Origin: Bacteroidales bacterium
Lineage (GTDB): Bacteria; Bacteroidota; Bacteroidia; Bacteroidales; Rikenellaceae
Assembly: GCA_949419965.1 (NCBI GenBank)
Contig: CASPAC010000023.1
Location: forward strand, 1 to 18,248
Reading direction: 5' to 3'
Length of the DNA: 18,248 nucleotides
Positions 6,413 through 14,383 of this stretch are shown here, piece after piece. Both the position numbers and the translations under genes were made by a program. The notes under the pieces were generated by a model. The model ran no database searches, had not been told where the DNA came from, and saw only the letters and a program-made list of their open reading frames with translations. Within the stretch, counting starts at the first letter, position 1. Every line of letters starts with the position of its first letter.

Positions 6413-6583
6413 CTTTTCGCGGCGGTGGAAGCCGAAAGACCGCAGGCGGGAAGTCATCGCGGGGCGTAGCGCTTTCCTTTTCGGCTGCGTCGTCTCGTGC
6501 ATGGCGCCGGTTGCCGGCTTTGCCTTCCTTTCACCTATCGTTTTTCATCTTTCACCTTTTTCGTCGTGGCGTTTCATGAACAG

Positions 6584-9500
6584 ATGGCGCAGCTCGCTGC
6601 CGGGTCGGAGAACCTGGAGAAGTTGTGCCGTGCATACCGGGAGAAGGGCGCCGTCGTCCATCTTGAGGAGCTGGTCGGCGGTGCGCTGCCGTTCTATGCC
6701 TCGGCTTGCGTGGCAAGGTGCGGGGGCGTGCATCTTTTCGTGGCCGAGGACCGCGACGCTGCGGCCTACCTGTTGAACGACTTCTACGGATTGCTCGACG
6801 AGTCGCGCGTCTGCTTCTTTCCTTCGTCGTGGAAGCGGTCGGCGGCCTACGGCGCAGAGGATGCCCAGGGAGTCGTGCAGCGCACGGCTACGATGAATGC
6901 CCTGCGCAGTTTCGACGGGCAGGGCTATCTGGTGGTGTGCACCTACCCCGAGGCGCTGGCCGAGCGGGTGGCCGACGCCGAAGCGCTGCAGCGGGGCGCA
7001 ATCCGGGTGAAGGTGGGCGACCGCATCGCCATCGGCGCGCTGGAGCAGGCGCTGGTCGACGCTTCGTTCGTGCGGGTGGATTTCGTCTACGAGCCGGGGC
7101 AGTATTCGTTGCGCGGCGGCATCGTCGACGTCTTCTCCTATTCGGAGAGCAAACCCTACCGCATCGACTTGTTCGGCGACGAGGTCGACTCGATCCGGCG
7201 CTTCGAGATTTCGAGCCAGCTCTCGTCCGAGCGCCTTTCCGAGGTGGCCGTCATCCCCGACATGAACGCTGCGGCGGATGCCCGCCGCGTCTCGCTGGCC
7301 GGGTTTGCGGGCGAGGAGGCGGCCTGGTGGTTCTACGATGCCGATTTCGTGCTGCGCAAGGTCAACGACGTGCGCCGCAAGACGGTGGCCGACCTCGACG
7401 ATCCGCACCGCATCGACTCCCTGATGACGAGCCGCAACGGCCTGCTCGACGATCTGGCGCCGAACCCTCTTTTCATCCTGCGCGACAACCTGCCGGAGCG
7501 TCCGGCGACGGCGACGATCGAATTCTCCACGGCGCCGCAGCCGAGGTTCAACAAGAACTTCGAGATGCTGGCCGACGACATGATCGGCAATGCGCTGCGG
7601 GGCTACAAGACCTACATCCTCTCGGAAAACAAGGTGCAGATCGAGCGCCTGGAAAACATCTTCCACCGCATCGGCCGGGGACAGGCCGCGGTGCACGCCA
7701 TCGGAGTGATGCTGCACGAGGGTTTCGTGGACCGCGATCTGAAACTCTGCCTCTACACCGACCATCAGATATTCGACCGCTACCAGCGCTACCGCATCAA
7801 CGGCGAAATCCGCCGCGACGAGCAGATGACCGTGGCGGAGCTCAACCAGCTGCGGCCGGGCGACTACGTGGTGCACGTCGACCACGGCGTGGGGCGTTTC
7901 GACGGACTGGTGAAGATCGAGGAGAACGGCCGGGCCCACGAAGCCATCAAGCTGGTCTACAAGGACGGCGACGTGCTCTTCGTCAACGTCCATTCGCTCC
8001 ACCGCATTTCGCGCTACAAGGCCGGCGACGGCGAGCCCCCCAAGATCTACAAGTTGGGCAACGGTGCCTGGCAGAAGCTCAAGAATGCCACCAAAAAGGC
8101 GGTCAAGGACATTTCGCGCGAACTTATCGCCCTCTATGCCAAGCGCAAGGCGTCGAAAGGCTTCGCTTTCTCGCCCGACAGCTACCTGCAGCACGAGTTG
8201 GAGGCTTCGTTCCGCTGGGAGGATACGCCCGACCAGCAGACGGCCATCGCGGCCGTGAAGAAAGACATGGAGTCGGAGCGTCCGATGGACCGTCTGGTGT
8301 GCGGCGACGTGGGCTTCGGCAAGACCGAGGTGGCCATCCGCGCAGCTTTCAAGGCGGCCGCCGACGGCAAGCAGGTGGCCGTGCTGGTGCCGACCACCAT
8401 CCTGGCGCTGCAACACTACCGCTCCTTTTCGGAGCGCCTGCGCGACTTCCCCGTGAGGATCGAGTATCTCAACCGCACCAAGACGGCCGCCGAGGTGAAG
8501 CGCATCCGCGAGGAGCTGGCGGCGGGCAAGATCGACATCCTGATCGGCACGCACAAGATGCTGGGCAAGCAGATCGTCTTCCGCGACCTGGGGCTGCTCA
8601 TCATCGACGAGGAACAGAAGTTCGGCGTTGCTGCGAAAGAAAAACTCACGCAGATGAGCGTGTCGGTCGACACATTGACTCTGACAGCGACGCCCATACC
8701 GCGTACGCTGCAATTCTCGCTGATGGGTTCGCGCGACCTCTCGGTCATCTCCACGCCCCCGCCCAACCGCCAGCCCATCGTGACCGAAAGCCACGCCTTT
8801 TCGGAGGAGATCGTGCGCGATGCCATAGAGGCCGAACTGGCGCGCGGCGGGCAGGTCTATTTCGTCCACAACCGGGTCGAGGAGCTGCAGACCCTGCAAG
8901 GCATGCTCGCGGGGCTGTGTCCCAAGGCCCGCGTGGGCGTGGGACACGGCAAGATGCCGGCCGAGCAGCTTGAGAAACTCGTTATGGACTTCATCTACGG
9001 CGAATTCGACGTGCTGCTGTCGACCACCATCGTGGAGAACGGCATCGACATCCCCAATGCCAACACCATCATCATCAACGATGCGCAGAACTTCGGTCTG
9101 AGCGACCTGCACCAGCTGCGCGGCCGCGTGGGGCGTTCCGACCGCAAGGCCTACTGCTACCTGCTCTCGCCGCCCGACGAACTGCTTTCGCCGGATGCGC
9201 GGCGCCGCCTGCGGGCCATCGAGGAGTTCTCGGACCTGGGTTCGGGCTTCAACATCGCCATGCAGGACCTCGACATCCGCGGCGCCGGCAACCTGCTGGG
9301 GGCCGAGCAGAGCGGATTCATCGCCGACATCGGTTTCGAGACCTACCGCAAGATCATGGAGGAGGCCATCGCCGAACTGCGCGCCGAAGGGTTGCAGGTG
9401 GCGGGGCTTCCGCCCGAAGAGAGCGAGGCGGCCGGACCGGTGCGCTATGTCGACGACGCGCACATCGACATCGGGGTGGAAGCGGGGCTGCCGGACACCT

Positions 9501-9895
9501 ACGTCGCGCAGCAGGCCGAGCGTCTGAAGCTCTACCGCGAACTCGACTCCACGAAGGACGAGGAGGCGCTGCAAGCCTTCGGCAAGCGTCTGGAGGACCG
9601 TTTCGGACCCTTGCCGCGGGCGGTGTGCGAACTTCTGGACGTGGTGCGCCTGCGCTGGGAGGCGATCCGGCTGGGCATGGAGCGCGTGAAGGTGAAGAAC
9701 GGACTGATGATCGTCCATTTCGTCGGCGAGGAGAATTCGCCCTACTACAAAAGCGACGTCTTCATGCACCTGCTCGAACGCGTCACGCGCCATCCCGAGC
9801 GTTTCGTGCTCAAACAGCACAATAACAGGCTGGCCATGACCGTTAGGAAGATCGAAGATGTGGAGGCGGCCTACAAAATACTGCGCGAACTTTGA
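6584..9895 (+). CDS. mfd: Transcription-repair coupling factor Mfd
   Basis: Mfd displaces RNA polymerase stalled at DNA lesions and recruits UvrA. The 1103-residue protein has the expected order: UvrB-like domains (about 1-350), the RNA-polymerase-interacting CarD-like domain (about 424-485, 'RPGDYVVHVDHGVGRFDG'), a RecG-like SF2 translocase, and the C-terminal TRCF/D7 domain (about 960-1060). Helicase motifs are Walker A GDVGFGKT (574-581), DEEQKFGV (675-682), 'LTATPIPRTL', 'ENGIDIPNAN' and QLRGRVGR (844-851). The ATG at 6584 is preferred over 6497, because the extra 29 residues are hydrophobic and Phe-rich, look like translated intergenic DNA, and match nothing in the family. The 171-bp gap from rng has pyrimidine-rich runs (CATCTTTCACCTTTTTCGTC) but no clear promoter. 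coaX starts inside the stop codon. Confidence 0.96.
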   Translation: MAQLAAGSENLEKLCRAYREKGAVVHLEELVGGALPFYASACVARCGGVHLFVAEDRDAAAYLLNDFYGLLDESRVCFFPSSWKRSAAYGAEDAQGVVQRTATMNALRSFDGQGYLVVCTYPEALAERVADAEALQRGAIRVKVGDRIAIGALEQALVDASFVRVDFVYEPGQYSLRGGIVDVFSYSESKPYRIDLFGDEVDSIRRFEISSQLSSERLSEVAVIPDMNAAADARRVSLAGFAGEEAAWWFYDADFVLRKVNDVRRKTVADLDDPHRIDSLMTSRNGLLDDLAPNPLFILRDNLPERPATATIEFSTAPQPRFNKNFEMLADDMIGNALRGYKTYILSENKVQIERLENIFHRIGRGQAAVHAIGVMLHEGFVDRDLKLCLYTDHQIFDRYQRYRINGEIRRDEQMTVAELNQLRPGDYVVHVDHGVGRFDGLVKIEENGRAHEAIKLVYKDGDVLFVNVHSLHRISRYKAGDGEPPKIYKLGNGAWQKLKNATKKAVKDISRELIALYAKRKASKGFAFSPDSYLQHELEASFRWEDTPDQQTAIAAVKKDMESERPMDRLVCGDVGFGKTEVAIRAAFKAAADGKQVAVLVPTTILALQHYRSFSERLRDFPVRIEYLNRTKTAAEVKRIREELAAGKIDILIGTHKMLGKQIVFRDLGLLIIDEEQKFGVAAKEKLTQMSVSVDTLTLTATPIPRTLQFSLMGSRDLSVISTPPPNRQPIVTESHAFSEEIVRDAIEAELARGGQVYFVHNRVEELQTLQGMLAGLCPKARVGVGHGKMPAEQLEKLVMDFIYGEFDVLLSTTIVENGIDIPNANTIIINDAQNFGLSDLHQLRGRVGRSDRKAYCYLLSPPDELLSPDARRRLRAIEEFSDLGSGFNIAMQDLDIRGAGNLLGAEQSGFIADIGFETYRKIMEEAIAELRAEGLQVAGLPPEESEAAGPVRYVDDAHIDIGVEAGLPDTYVAQQAERLKLYRELDSTKDEEALQAFGKRLEDRFGPLPRAVCELLDVVRLRWEAIRLGMERVKVKNGLMIVHFVGEENSPYYKSDVFMHLLERVTRHPERFVLKQHNNRLAMTVRKIEDVEAAYKILREL

Positions 9896-10764
9896 ATCTT
9901 ATCGTCGACATAGGCAACACGCGGGTCAAGGCGGCCGTCATGGAGTGCGGCGAATGCGTTGCGCAGCGGAGTGCCGGGAGTCTTGAGCCGGCGATGCTGG
10001 ACGAGCTTTTCGCCGCGTGGCGCATCGACAAGGCCATCGTCTGCTCGACGCGCGGCGATACGGCCGATGCGGCGGCGATGCTCCGCCGGCGGGTGGCGCG
10101 CGTGGTGGAATTCGGCCCCGCGACTCCGGTGCCGATCCGCAACGATTACCTCACGCCCGCGACGCTGGGCCGCGACCGCCTGGCCGCCGCGGTGGGCGCG
10201 GCGGTGCTCTGGCCGGGCCGCAACGTGCTGATCGTCGACTGCGGCACGGCGGTGACGATCGACCTGGTGACGGCCGACGGCACGTTCCGCGGAGGCTGCA
10301 TCTCGCCGGGTCTCCGGAGCCGCTTCCGGGCGCTGCACGATTATACGGCGGCGCTGCCCCTGTGCTCTCCGGCCGAAGCGGAGGAAGAAACCGGCGGGGC
10401 AGCCGGTGCAGATACCGGAGCGAGTTCCGGCAGAGAGTTCGGCGAAGAAGCCGGGGCGGACACTGCCGAAGATGGCGGAGCGGCAGCCGAAGCGCATTCC
10501 GGCGGGGAGCCGGCGCAGCTGCTGGGCCGCACCACCCGCGAAGCGATCGAGCGCGGAGTGACGAACTCGCTGGTCTACGAAATCGAGGGCTACATGGCCC
10601 GTCTGCAGGGAAAAATCGACGGTTTATGCGTAATTTTTACCGGCGGCGACGCGAAATACTTGTCGAAAAGAATTAAAAATACGATATTTGCAAATCGTAA
10701 TCCGGTTCTGTGCGGGCTGGATCGAATATTGGAATTCAATGTCAGTGAAGAACACCTTGAGTAG
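9892..10764 (+). CDS. coaX: Type III pantothenate kinase with a low-complexity insertion
   Basis: CoaX phosphorylates pantothenate, the first step of coenzyme A synthesis. It is an ASKHA-fold kinase that needs a monovalent cation and is not feedback-inhibited by CoA. Motifs are 'IVDIGNTRVK' (4-13, phosphate loop), 'GRDR' (93-96), 'VDCGTAVTID' (115-124), 'GGCISPG' (134-140) and 'IFTGGDAKYL' (248-257). The start is TTG at 9892, sharing TTGA with the mfd stop (9892-9895). No other start keeps the phosphate loop intact, because the loop begins at residue 4. The protein has 290 residues against about 245-260 for the family. The excess is an Ala/Gly/Glu-rich, Lys-free segment at about 158-209, between 'TAALPL' and 'LLGRTTREAIERG', where relatives have only a few residues. 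The end overlaps the next gene by 26 nt. Confidence 0.93.
   Translation: MNLIVDIGNTRVKAAVMECGECVAQRSAGSLEPAMLDELFAAWRIDKAIVCSTRGDTADAAAMLRRRVARVVEFGPATPVPIRNDYLTPATLGRDRLAAAVGAAVLWPGRNVLIVDCGTAVTIDLVTADGTFRGGCISPGLRSRFRALHDYTAALPLCSPAEAEEETGGAAGADTGASSGREFGEEAGADTAEDGGAAAEAHSGGEPAQLLGRTTREAIERGVTNSLVYEIEGYMARLQGKIDGLCVIFTGGDAKYLSKRIKNTIFANRNPVLCGLDRILEFNVSEEHLE
10660..10690 (+). promoter_or_regulatory. Probable internal promoter for the outer-membrane protein gene, in the coaX 3' end
   Basis: TTG at 10660-10662, a 20-bp spacer, then GATATTTG at 10683-10690 (one mismatch to TAnnTTTG), within a locally AT-rich patch of an otherwise GC-rich coding sequence. The start would be near 10697, about 42 nt before the ATG at 10739, matching the HU leader length. 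The -7 element sits in ACGAT(A)TTTGCAAATCGT (10681-10698), a palindrome but for one extra A, which could be an operator. Confidence 0.5.
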
Positions 10765-12118
10765 ACTTTTTGTCGCGGCCCTGCTCTGCTGCCTGCTGCC
10801 TTCGGCGGCGACGGCGCAGACGAGCAGCATCAACGCATTCTCGCCCTACACGATGTACGGCATCGGCGAGCTCTCGACGCCGGGTACGCTGCAGATGCGT
10901 TCGATGGGCGGCGTGGGCGTGGCGATGCGCGGGGTCGGGACGGTCAACCTGCTCAACCCGGCGGCCTACAGCGCCATGCCGCAGAAAAGTTTCCTTTTCA
11001 GCTTCGGACTCGAGGGACAGAACTACTACAACTCGCAGAACGACAACGGTACGACCCGGAAGTCGGCCTTCAATACCTTCAATTTCCACGACATCGCCTT
11101 CCAGGTGCCGCTGACCCGCCGCCTGGGCTTCGGCTTCAGCCTTACGCCCTACAGCTCGGTGGGCTACCGCACGAAGTACTACCGGCCCTACGATCCGGAA
11201 GACCCCGTGTGGGGCAACGTGGGCCCCGTGCAGTATTCCTACGAAGGCGAGGGCGACGTTTCGGAAGTGAAGGCCGGCATCGGCTGGGAGGTGGTCCGGA
11301 ACCTCTCGATCGGCGTGGCCGCGCAATATTACTGGGGCAAGATCGACCGCACCTACGTGGCGACGCCCACTTCGATCTCGGGCGAAGGGACCTTCAACCC
11401 CATCGTGGGTGAAAGCCGCTACAGCATTTCGCGCTTCAAGGGCCAGGTCGGCGTGCAGTGGAACGCACTGCTCAACTCAAAACGGGCGCTGACCTTCGGT
11501 GCGACCTACGACTTGGGCGGCGACCTGCGCCCCCGCAACATCGAGAAACTCTACACGTCGGACAACTACGGCACGACGGTCAAGAACGATTCGACGCATC
11601 TGAAACTGGTGCTGCCGCAGCAGGTGGCGGCCGGCGTCTTCTACCAGACGCCCAAGTGGTCGGTCGGTCTGGACTATGTCTACCAGAACTGGGGCGGCCG
11701 CAACAAGGGCTCGGTGCGCACGGCGGGCGGCGGAGCGTCGGGCAGCCGTCTCGACGTGGCCTACACCGACACCCATACGGTGAAGTTCGGTGCGGAGTTC
11801 ACCCCCAACCGCTACGATGCGCGCAACTTCATGAAGCGCTGGTCCTACCGGGCCGGCGTGCGCTACGGCTCCTACAACCAGACCTTCGGCGGCCATCGGC
11901 TCGACCAGTATGCCGTGACGCTGGGATTCGGCATCCCGGTCCGCTTCTTCGGCTCCTCGTCCATCGACGTGGGCGTGGAGTACGGCTGCCGCGGCTTCAA
12001 CGTGGCCGAGCGCATCGGGCTGGTGAAACAACGCTACTTCAAGTTCGCGGTGGGCTTCTCGCTCTTTGCGGGCAGCGAGAACGGCGAATATTGGTTCGTA
12101 AGACCCAAATACGACTAA
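10739..12118 (+). CDS. Outer-membrane beta-barrel protein of unknown function (FadL/OmpP1-like features)
   Basis: The 459-residue protein has a clear Sec signal peptide ('SVKNTLSRLFVAALLCCLL', cleavage likely after A26 in ATA-QTSS). It lacks a lipobox Cys. The mature protein consists of alternating amphipathic strands ('GVGWE', 'LSIGVAAQYYWGKI', 'WSVGLDYVYQNWGG', 'RAGVRYGSYNQTF') typical of a 12- to 14-stranded barrel. The N-terminus 'SPYTMYGIGELSTPG...RSMGGVGVAMRG...LLNPAAYSA' resembles the FadL/OmpP1 plug region with its NPA motif, seen in long-chain lipid or hydrophobic-compound channels. The substrate is unknown. ATG 10739 is chosen over the frame start at 10688 because it gives the signal peptide at the N-terminus. 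The gene overlaps coaX by 26 nt and precedes a periplasmic TPR protein and LptC, pointing to envelope biogenesis. Confidence 0.8.
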   Translation: MSVKNTLSRLFVAALLCCLLPSAATAQTSSINAFSPYTMYGIGELSTPGTLQMRSMGGVGVAMRGVGTVNLLNPAAYSAMPQKSFLFSFGLEGQNYYNSQNDNGTTRKSAFNTFNFHDIAFQVPLTRRLGFGFSLTPYSSVGYRTKYYRPYDPEDPVWGNVGPVQYSYEGEGDVSEVKAGIGWEVVRNLSIGVAAQYYWGKIDRTYVATPTSISGEGTFNPIVGESRYSISRFKGQVGVQWNALLNSKRALTFGATYDLGGDLRPRNIEKLYTSDNYGTTVKNDSTHLKLVLPQQVAAGVFYQTPKWSVGLDYVYQNWGGRNKGSVRTAGGGASGSRLDVAYTDTHTVKFGAEFTPNRYDARNFMKRWSYRAGVRYGSYNQTFGGHRLDQYAVTLGFGIPVRFFGSSSIDVGVEYGCRGFNVAERIGLVKQRYFKFAVGFSLFAGSENGEYWFVRPKYD

Positions 12119-12135
12119 AGAACATACAAAAAAAT

Positions 12136-13473
12136 ATGATCAGCAACATGAAAACCATTCAGATTCTGCTTGCCGCCGCCAGCACGATGATCGCGGTCGC
12201 AAGCCAGGCCCAGCAGGACTTCAGCGGCCCGCAGTATGCCAAATGGGGCGATACCCCGGAAGCCCGCGAGAAGAATATCATCAACAGCAACTTCCTGAAG
12301 GAGTCGTGCGACAACCGCGACTACAATGCTGCCGCAGGCTATCTGCGCGAGCTGCTCGCGAATTGCCCCGATGCCGCGGTCTCGATCTACCAGCGCGGCG
12401 CCACCGTCTACAAGCAGAAGATCAATCGCGCCAAGAGCGTGGCCGAGCGCAACGGCTATGTCGATTCGCTGATGATGCTCTACGACCTGCGCAACCGCTA
12501 TTTCGGCGACCATCCCACGCAGGGCACGGCCTATATCCTCGACCGCAAGGCCCGCGAATATGCGACCTACCGTCCCAACGACCGCGCCGGTGTCCGCAAG
12601 GTCTTCCGCGAGGCCATCGAGGGGGGCGCCACCGATCCCGAGACGCTGGTGCTCTACTTCGGCAACATGTGCGAGGACTACAAGAATACCGACGAGGTGA
12701 CGCCCGAGGAGCTGATCGCCGAGTACGAGCGCCTTTCGCCCATGTTCGGCGAGGCGGAGGCCGAGAAGAAGAAACAGTTCGATACCGCCTTCGGCTTGAG
12801 CGGCGCCGCCAGCTGCGAGAACCTGGAGAAGATCTTCAGCGCCAAGGTTGCCGCCGCCCCCGACGACGAGACCGTTCTGGGCCAGGCCGTGGCGCTGATG
12901 ACGCGTGCCAAGTGCAACAGCGAGTTCTACTGCAACACCGCTGAGAAATACTACGAGCTGAAACCCACCTCCGAGGCCGCCATGTCGCTCGCCGTGGCTT
13001 TCCAGACCCGCGGCGACTATGCCAAGGCCACCAAGTATCTCAATGAAGCGCTCGCTTCGGAGACCGATCCCGCCGAGCGCGAGAAACTCTATGTGCACAT
13101 CGCGCTGGTGGAACTCGTAGCCAACCATGTCTCCAATGCCGCCGCCGCCGCCCGTTCGGCCCGCGAACTCGATCCCGAGGACGGCGTGCCCTACTTCGTT
13201 CTGGCGCAGTGCTACGGCATTTCGGCCGGCCAGTGCGGCGGTTTCGCAGGCCAGGCCGCTTTCTGGGCCGCCTACGACACCATGGCCAAGGCCCTCGAAC
13301 TTCTGCCGGCCGATTCGGAGTACGTCGAGCACGCACGCCGCTCGCTCGCTACCTACCGCAGCCATTTCCCCACCCAGGAGGAGTGCTTCTTCAACGAAGC
13401 CAAGGAGGGCGCCCGCTACACGGTGGGCTGCGGCACGGCGGCCGGTCAGGTGACCACGGTGCGTTACCGCTAA
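12136..13473 (+). CDS. Secreted tetratricopeptide-repeat protein
   Basis: This 445-residue protein starts with a Sec signal peptide (MISNMKTIQILLAAASTMIAV, likely cleaved after A25 in SQA-QQD), so it is periplasmic or outer-membrane associated. An alternative ATG at 12148 (MKTIQ...) gives an equally good signal peptide. The rest is alpha-helical with degenerate TPR-like units, clearest at about 275-385 ('AMSLAVAFQTRGDYAKATKYLNEALASETDPAEREKLYVHIALVELVANHVSNAAAAARSARELDPEDGVPYFVLAQCYG' region), where A/G and Y/L spacing follows the 34-residue TPR rule. Four Cys residues in the middle third and two in 'AQCYGISAGQCGG' could form disulfides. The protein has no catalytic motif. A scaffold role for its neighbours, an outer-membrane barrel and LptC, is inferred from position only. 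Confidence 0.8.
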   Translation: MISNMKTIQILLAAASTMIAVASQAQQDFSGPQYAKWGDTPEAREKNIINSNFLKESCDNRDYNAAAGYLRELLANCPDAAVSIYQRGATVYKQKINRAKSVAERNGYVDSLMMLYDLRNRYFGDHPTQGTAYILDRKAREYATYRPNDRAGVRKVFREAIEGGATDPETLVLYFGNMCEDYKNTDEVTPEELIAEYERLSPMFGEAEAEKKKQFDTAFGLSGAASCENLEKIFSAKVAAAPDDETVLGQAVALMTRAKCNSEFYCNTAEKYYELKPTSEAAMSLAVAFQTRGDYAKATKYLNEALASETDPAEREKLYVHIALVELVANHVSNAAAAARSARELDPEDGVPYFVLAQCYGISAGQCGGFAGQAAFWAAYDTMAKALELLPADSEYVEHARRSLATYRSHFPTQEECFFNEAKEGARYTVGCGTAAGQVTTVRYR

Positions 13474-13498
13474 AACGCTGCTTCTGTCAGTGCGGAGC

Positions 13499-14356
13499 AT
13501 GTCCCGGCGCGTGACGAAATATTTGCGGGTAGCACTCCCTTTTCTGGGGAGTGCTATCTTGCTATACTCCTGCGAGCGGACCGCGGCTCCCGACCCGGCG
13601 GTCGAGGAGCTGCGCATGACCGAGTATTTCGAGGACCTCTCGACGGTCAATTCGCAGAACGGCCGGCGCTCCTACCACTTCGAGACCCCGCTGATGGAGG
13701 GTTATTCGCAGGCCCGCGAACCCTACCGCGAATTCCGCAAGGGGGTGAAGATCACTACCTACAAGGACGATTCGCTTTCGACCGTCGACGCTGTGCTGAC
13801 GGCCAACTATGCCATCTACTACGAAAAACGCCAGCTTTGGGAAGCCAAGGGCGACGTGGTGGTGGAGAAATCGGACGGCAAGACGCTCTACACCCAGCAG
13901 CTCTTCTGGAATGCGAGGACGAAGAAAATCTACTCCAACGTCGACTCCAAGATCGTACAGAAAGGCGGCACCGACGTCTTCATCGGCGAGGGATTCGAGT
14001 CCGACGAGGAGTTCCGCGACTGGCGTTTCCGCCGCATGAAAGGGCGCATGGAGGTGGATGTGGCGCCTGCGGGCGACTCCGATCCGGCCGGTGCGTCCCG
14101 CCCGGGCGCTTCGTCAGACAGCGCTTCCGCATCGCGTCCGACCGCTGCCGCCGGCCCGGCCGGCGGCTCGTCGCCCCGTCGTGCCGCTTCCACGGCGGCT
14201 CCGGGTGCCCCGTCGCGCACGGTCGAACCGCGTCCGGAGACCAAACAGCGCCCGGCATCCCGCCGCTCCGACACCGGCAACCCGGATGGCGCACCGGAAC
14301 AGGCCGCTCTGCGCCTTGAGACCGTCGACGACTCCGGAAAGAGGGAGCTGCGTTGA
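13499..14356 (+). CDS. lptC: LptC-like LPS-export lipoprotein with a disordered C-terminal tail
   Basis: LptC is the bitopic or lipid-anchored periplasmic protein that passes lipopolysaccharide from LptBFG to LptA. The 285-residue product starts with a signal anchor and lipobox LYSC (Cys25), as Bacteroidetes members do. The LptC/OstA beta-jellyroll spans about 40-190: 'YFEDLSTVNSQNGRRSYHF', 'TYKDDSLSTVDAVLTANYAIYYEKRQLWEAKGDVVVE', 'TLYTQQLFWNARTKKIYSNV', 'DVFIGEGFESDEEFRDWRF'. These repeat the LptC/LptA pattern of modified-residue strands. The tail after about residue 195 is Pro/Ala/Ser/Arg-rich, 90 residues long, with no conserved feature, and is not part of the usual family length of about 200. 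The start is uncertain: GTG 13490 is in frame 3 codons upstream. Confidence 0.85.
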   Translation: MSRRVTKYLRVALPFLGSAILLYSCERTAAPDPAVEELRMTEYFEDLSTVNSQNGRRSYHFETPLMEGYSQAREPYREFRKGVKITTYKDDSLSTVDAVLTANYAIYYEKRQLWEAKGDVVVEKSDGKTLYTQQLFWNARTKKIYSNVDSKIVQKGGTDVFIGEGFESDEEFRDWRFRRMKGRMEVDVAPAGDSDPAGASRPGASSDSASASRPTAAAGPAGGSSPRRAASTAAPGAPSRTVEPRPETKQRPASRRSDTGNPDGAPEQAALRLETVDDSGKRELR

Positions 14357-14383
14357 GGGTGTGAATCAGAATTTGCGTGAATC

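Noticed and set aside
4703..6502. 599-codon minus-strand frame opposite rng
   Set aside because: Antisense shadow of a gene with intact catalytic motifs; no recognisable domain.
6545..9820. 1091-codon minus-strand frame opposite mfd
   Set aside because: Antisense shadow of mfd with no domain; long open antisense frames are expected at this GC content.
11458..12135. Long N-terminal extension of the TPR protein frame
   Set aside because: It overlaps the barrel gene in another frame, is Arg/Leu/Gly-rich and would bury the signal peptide.
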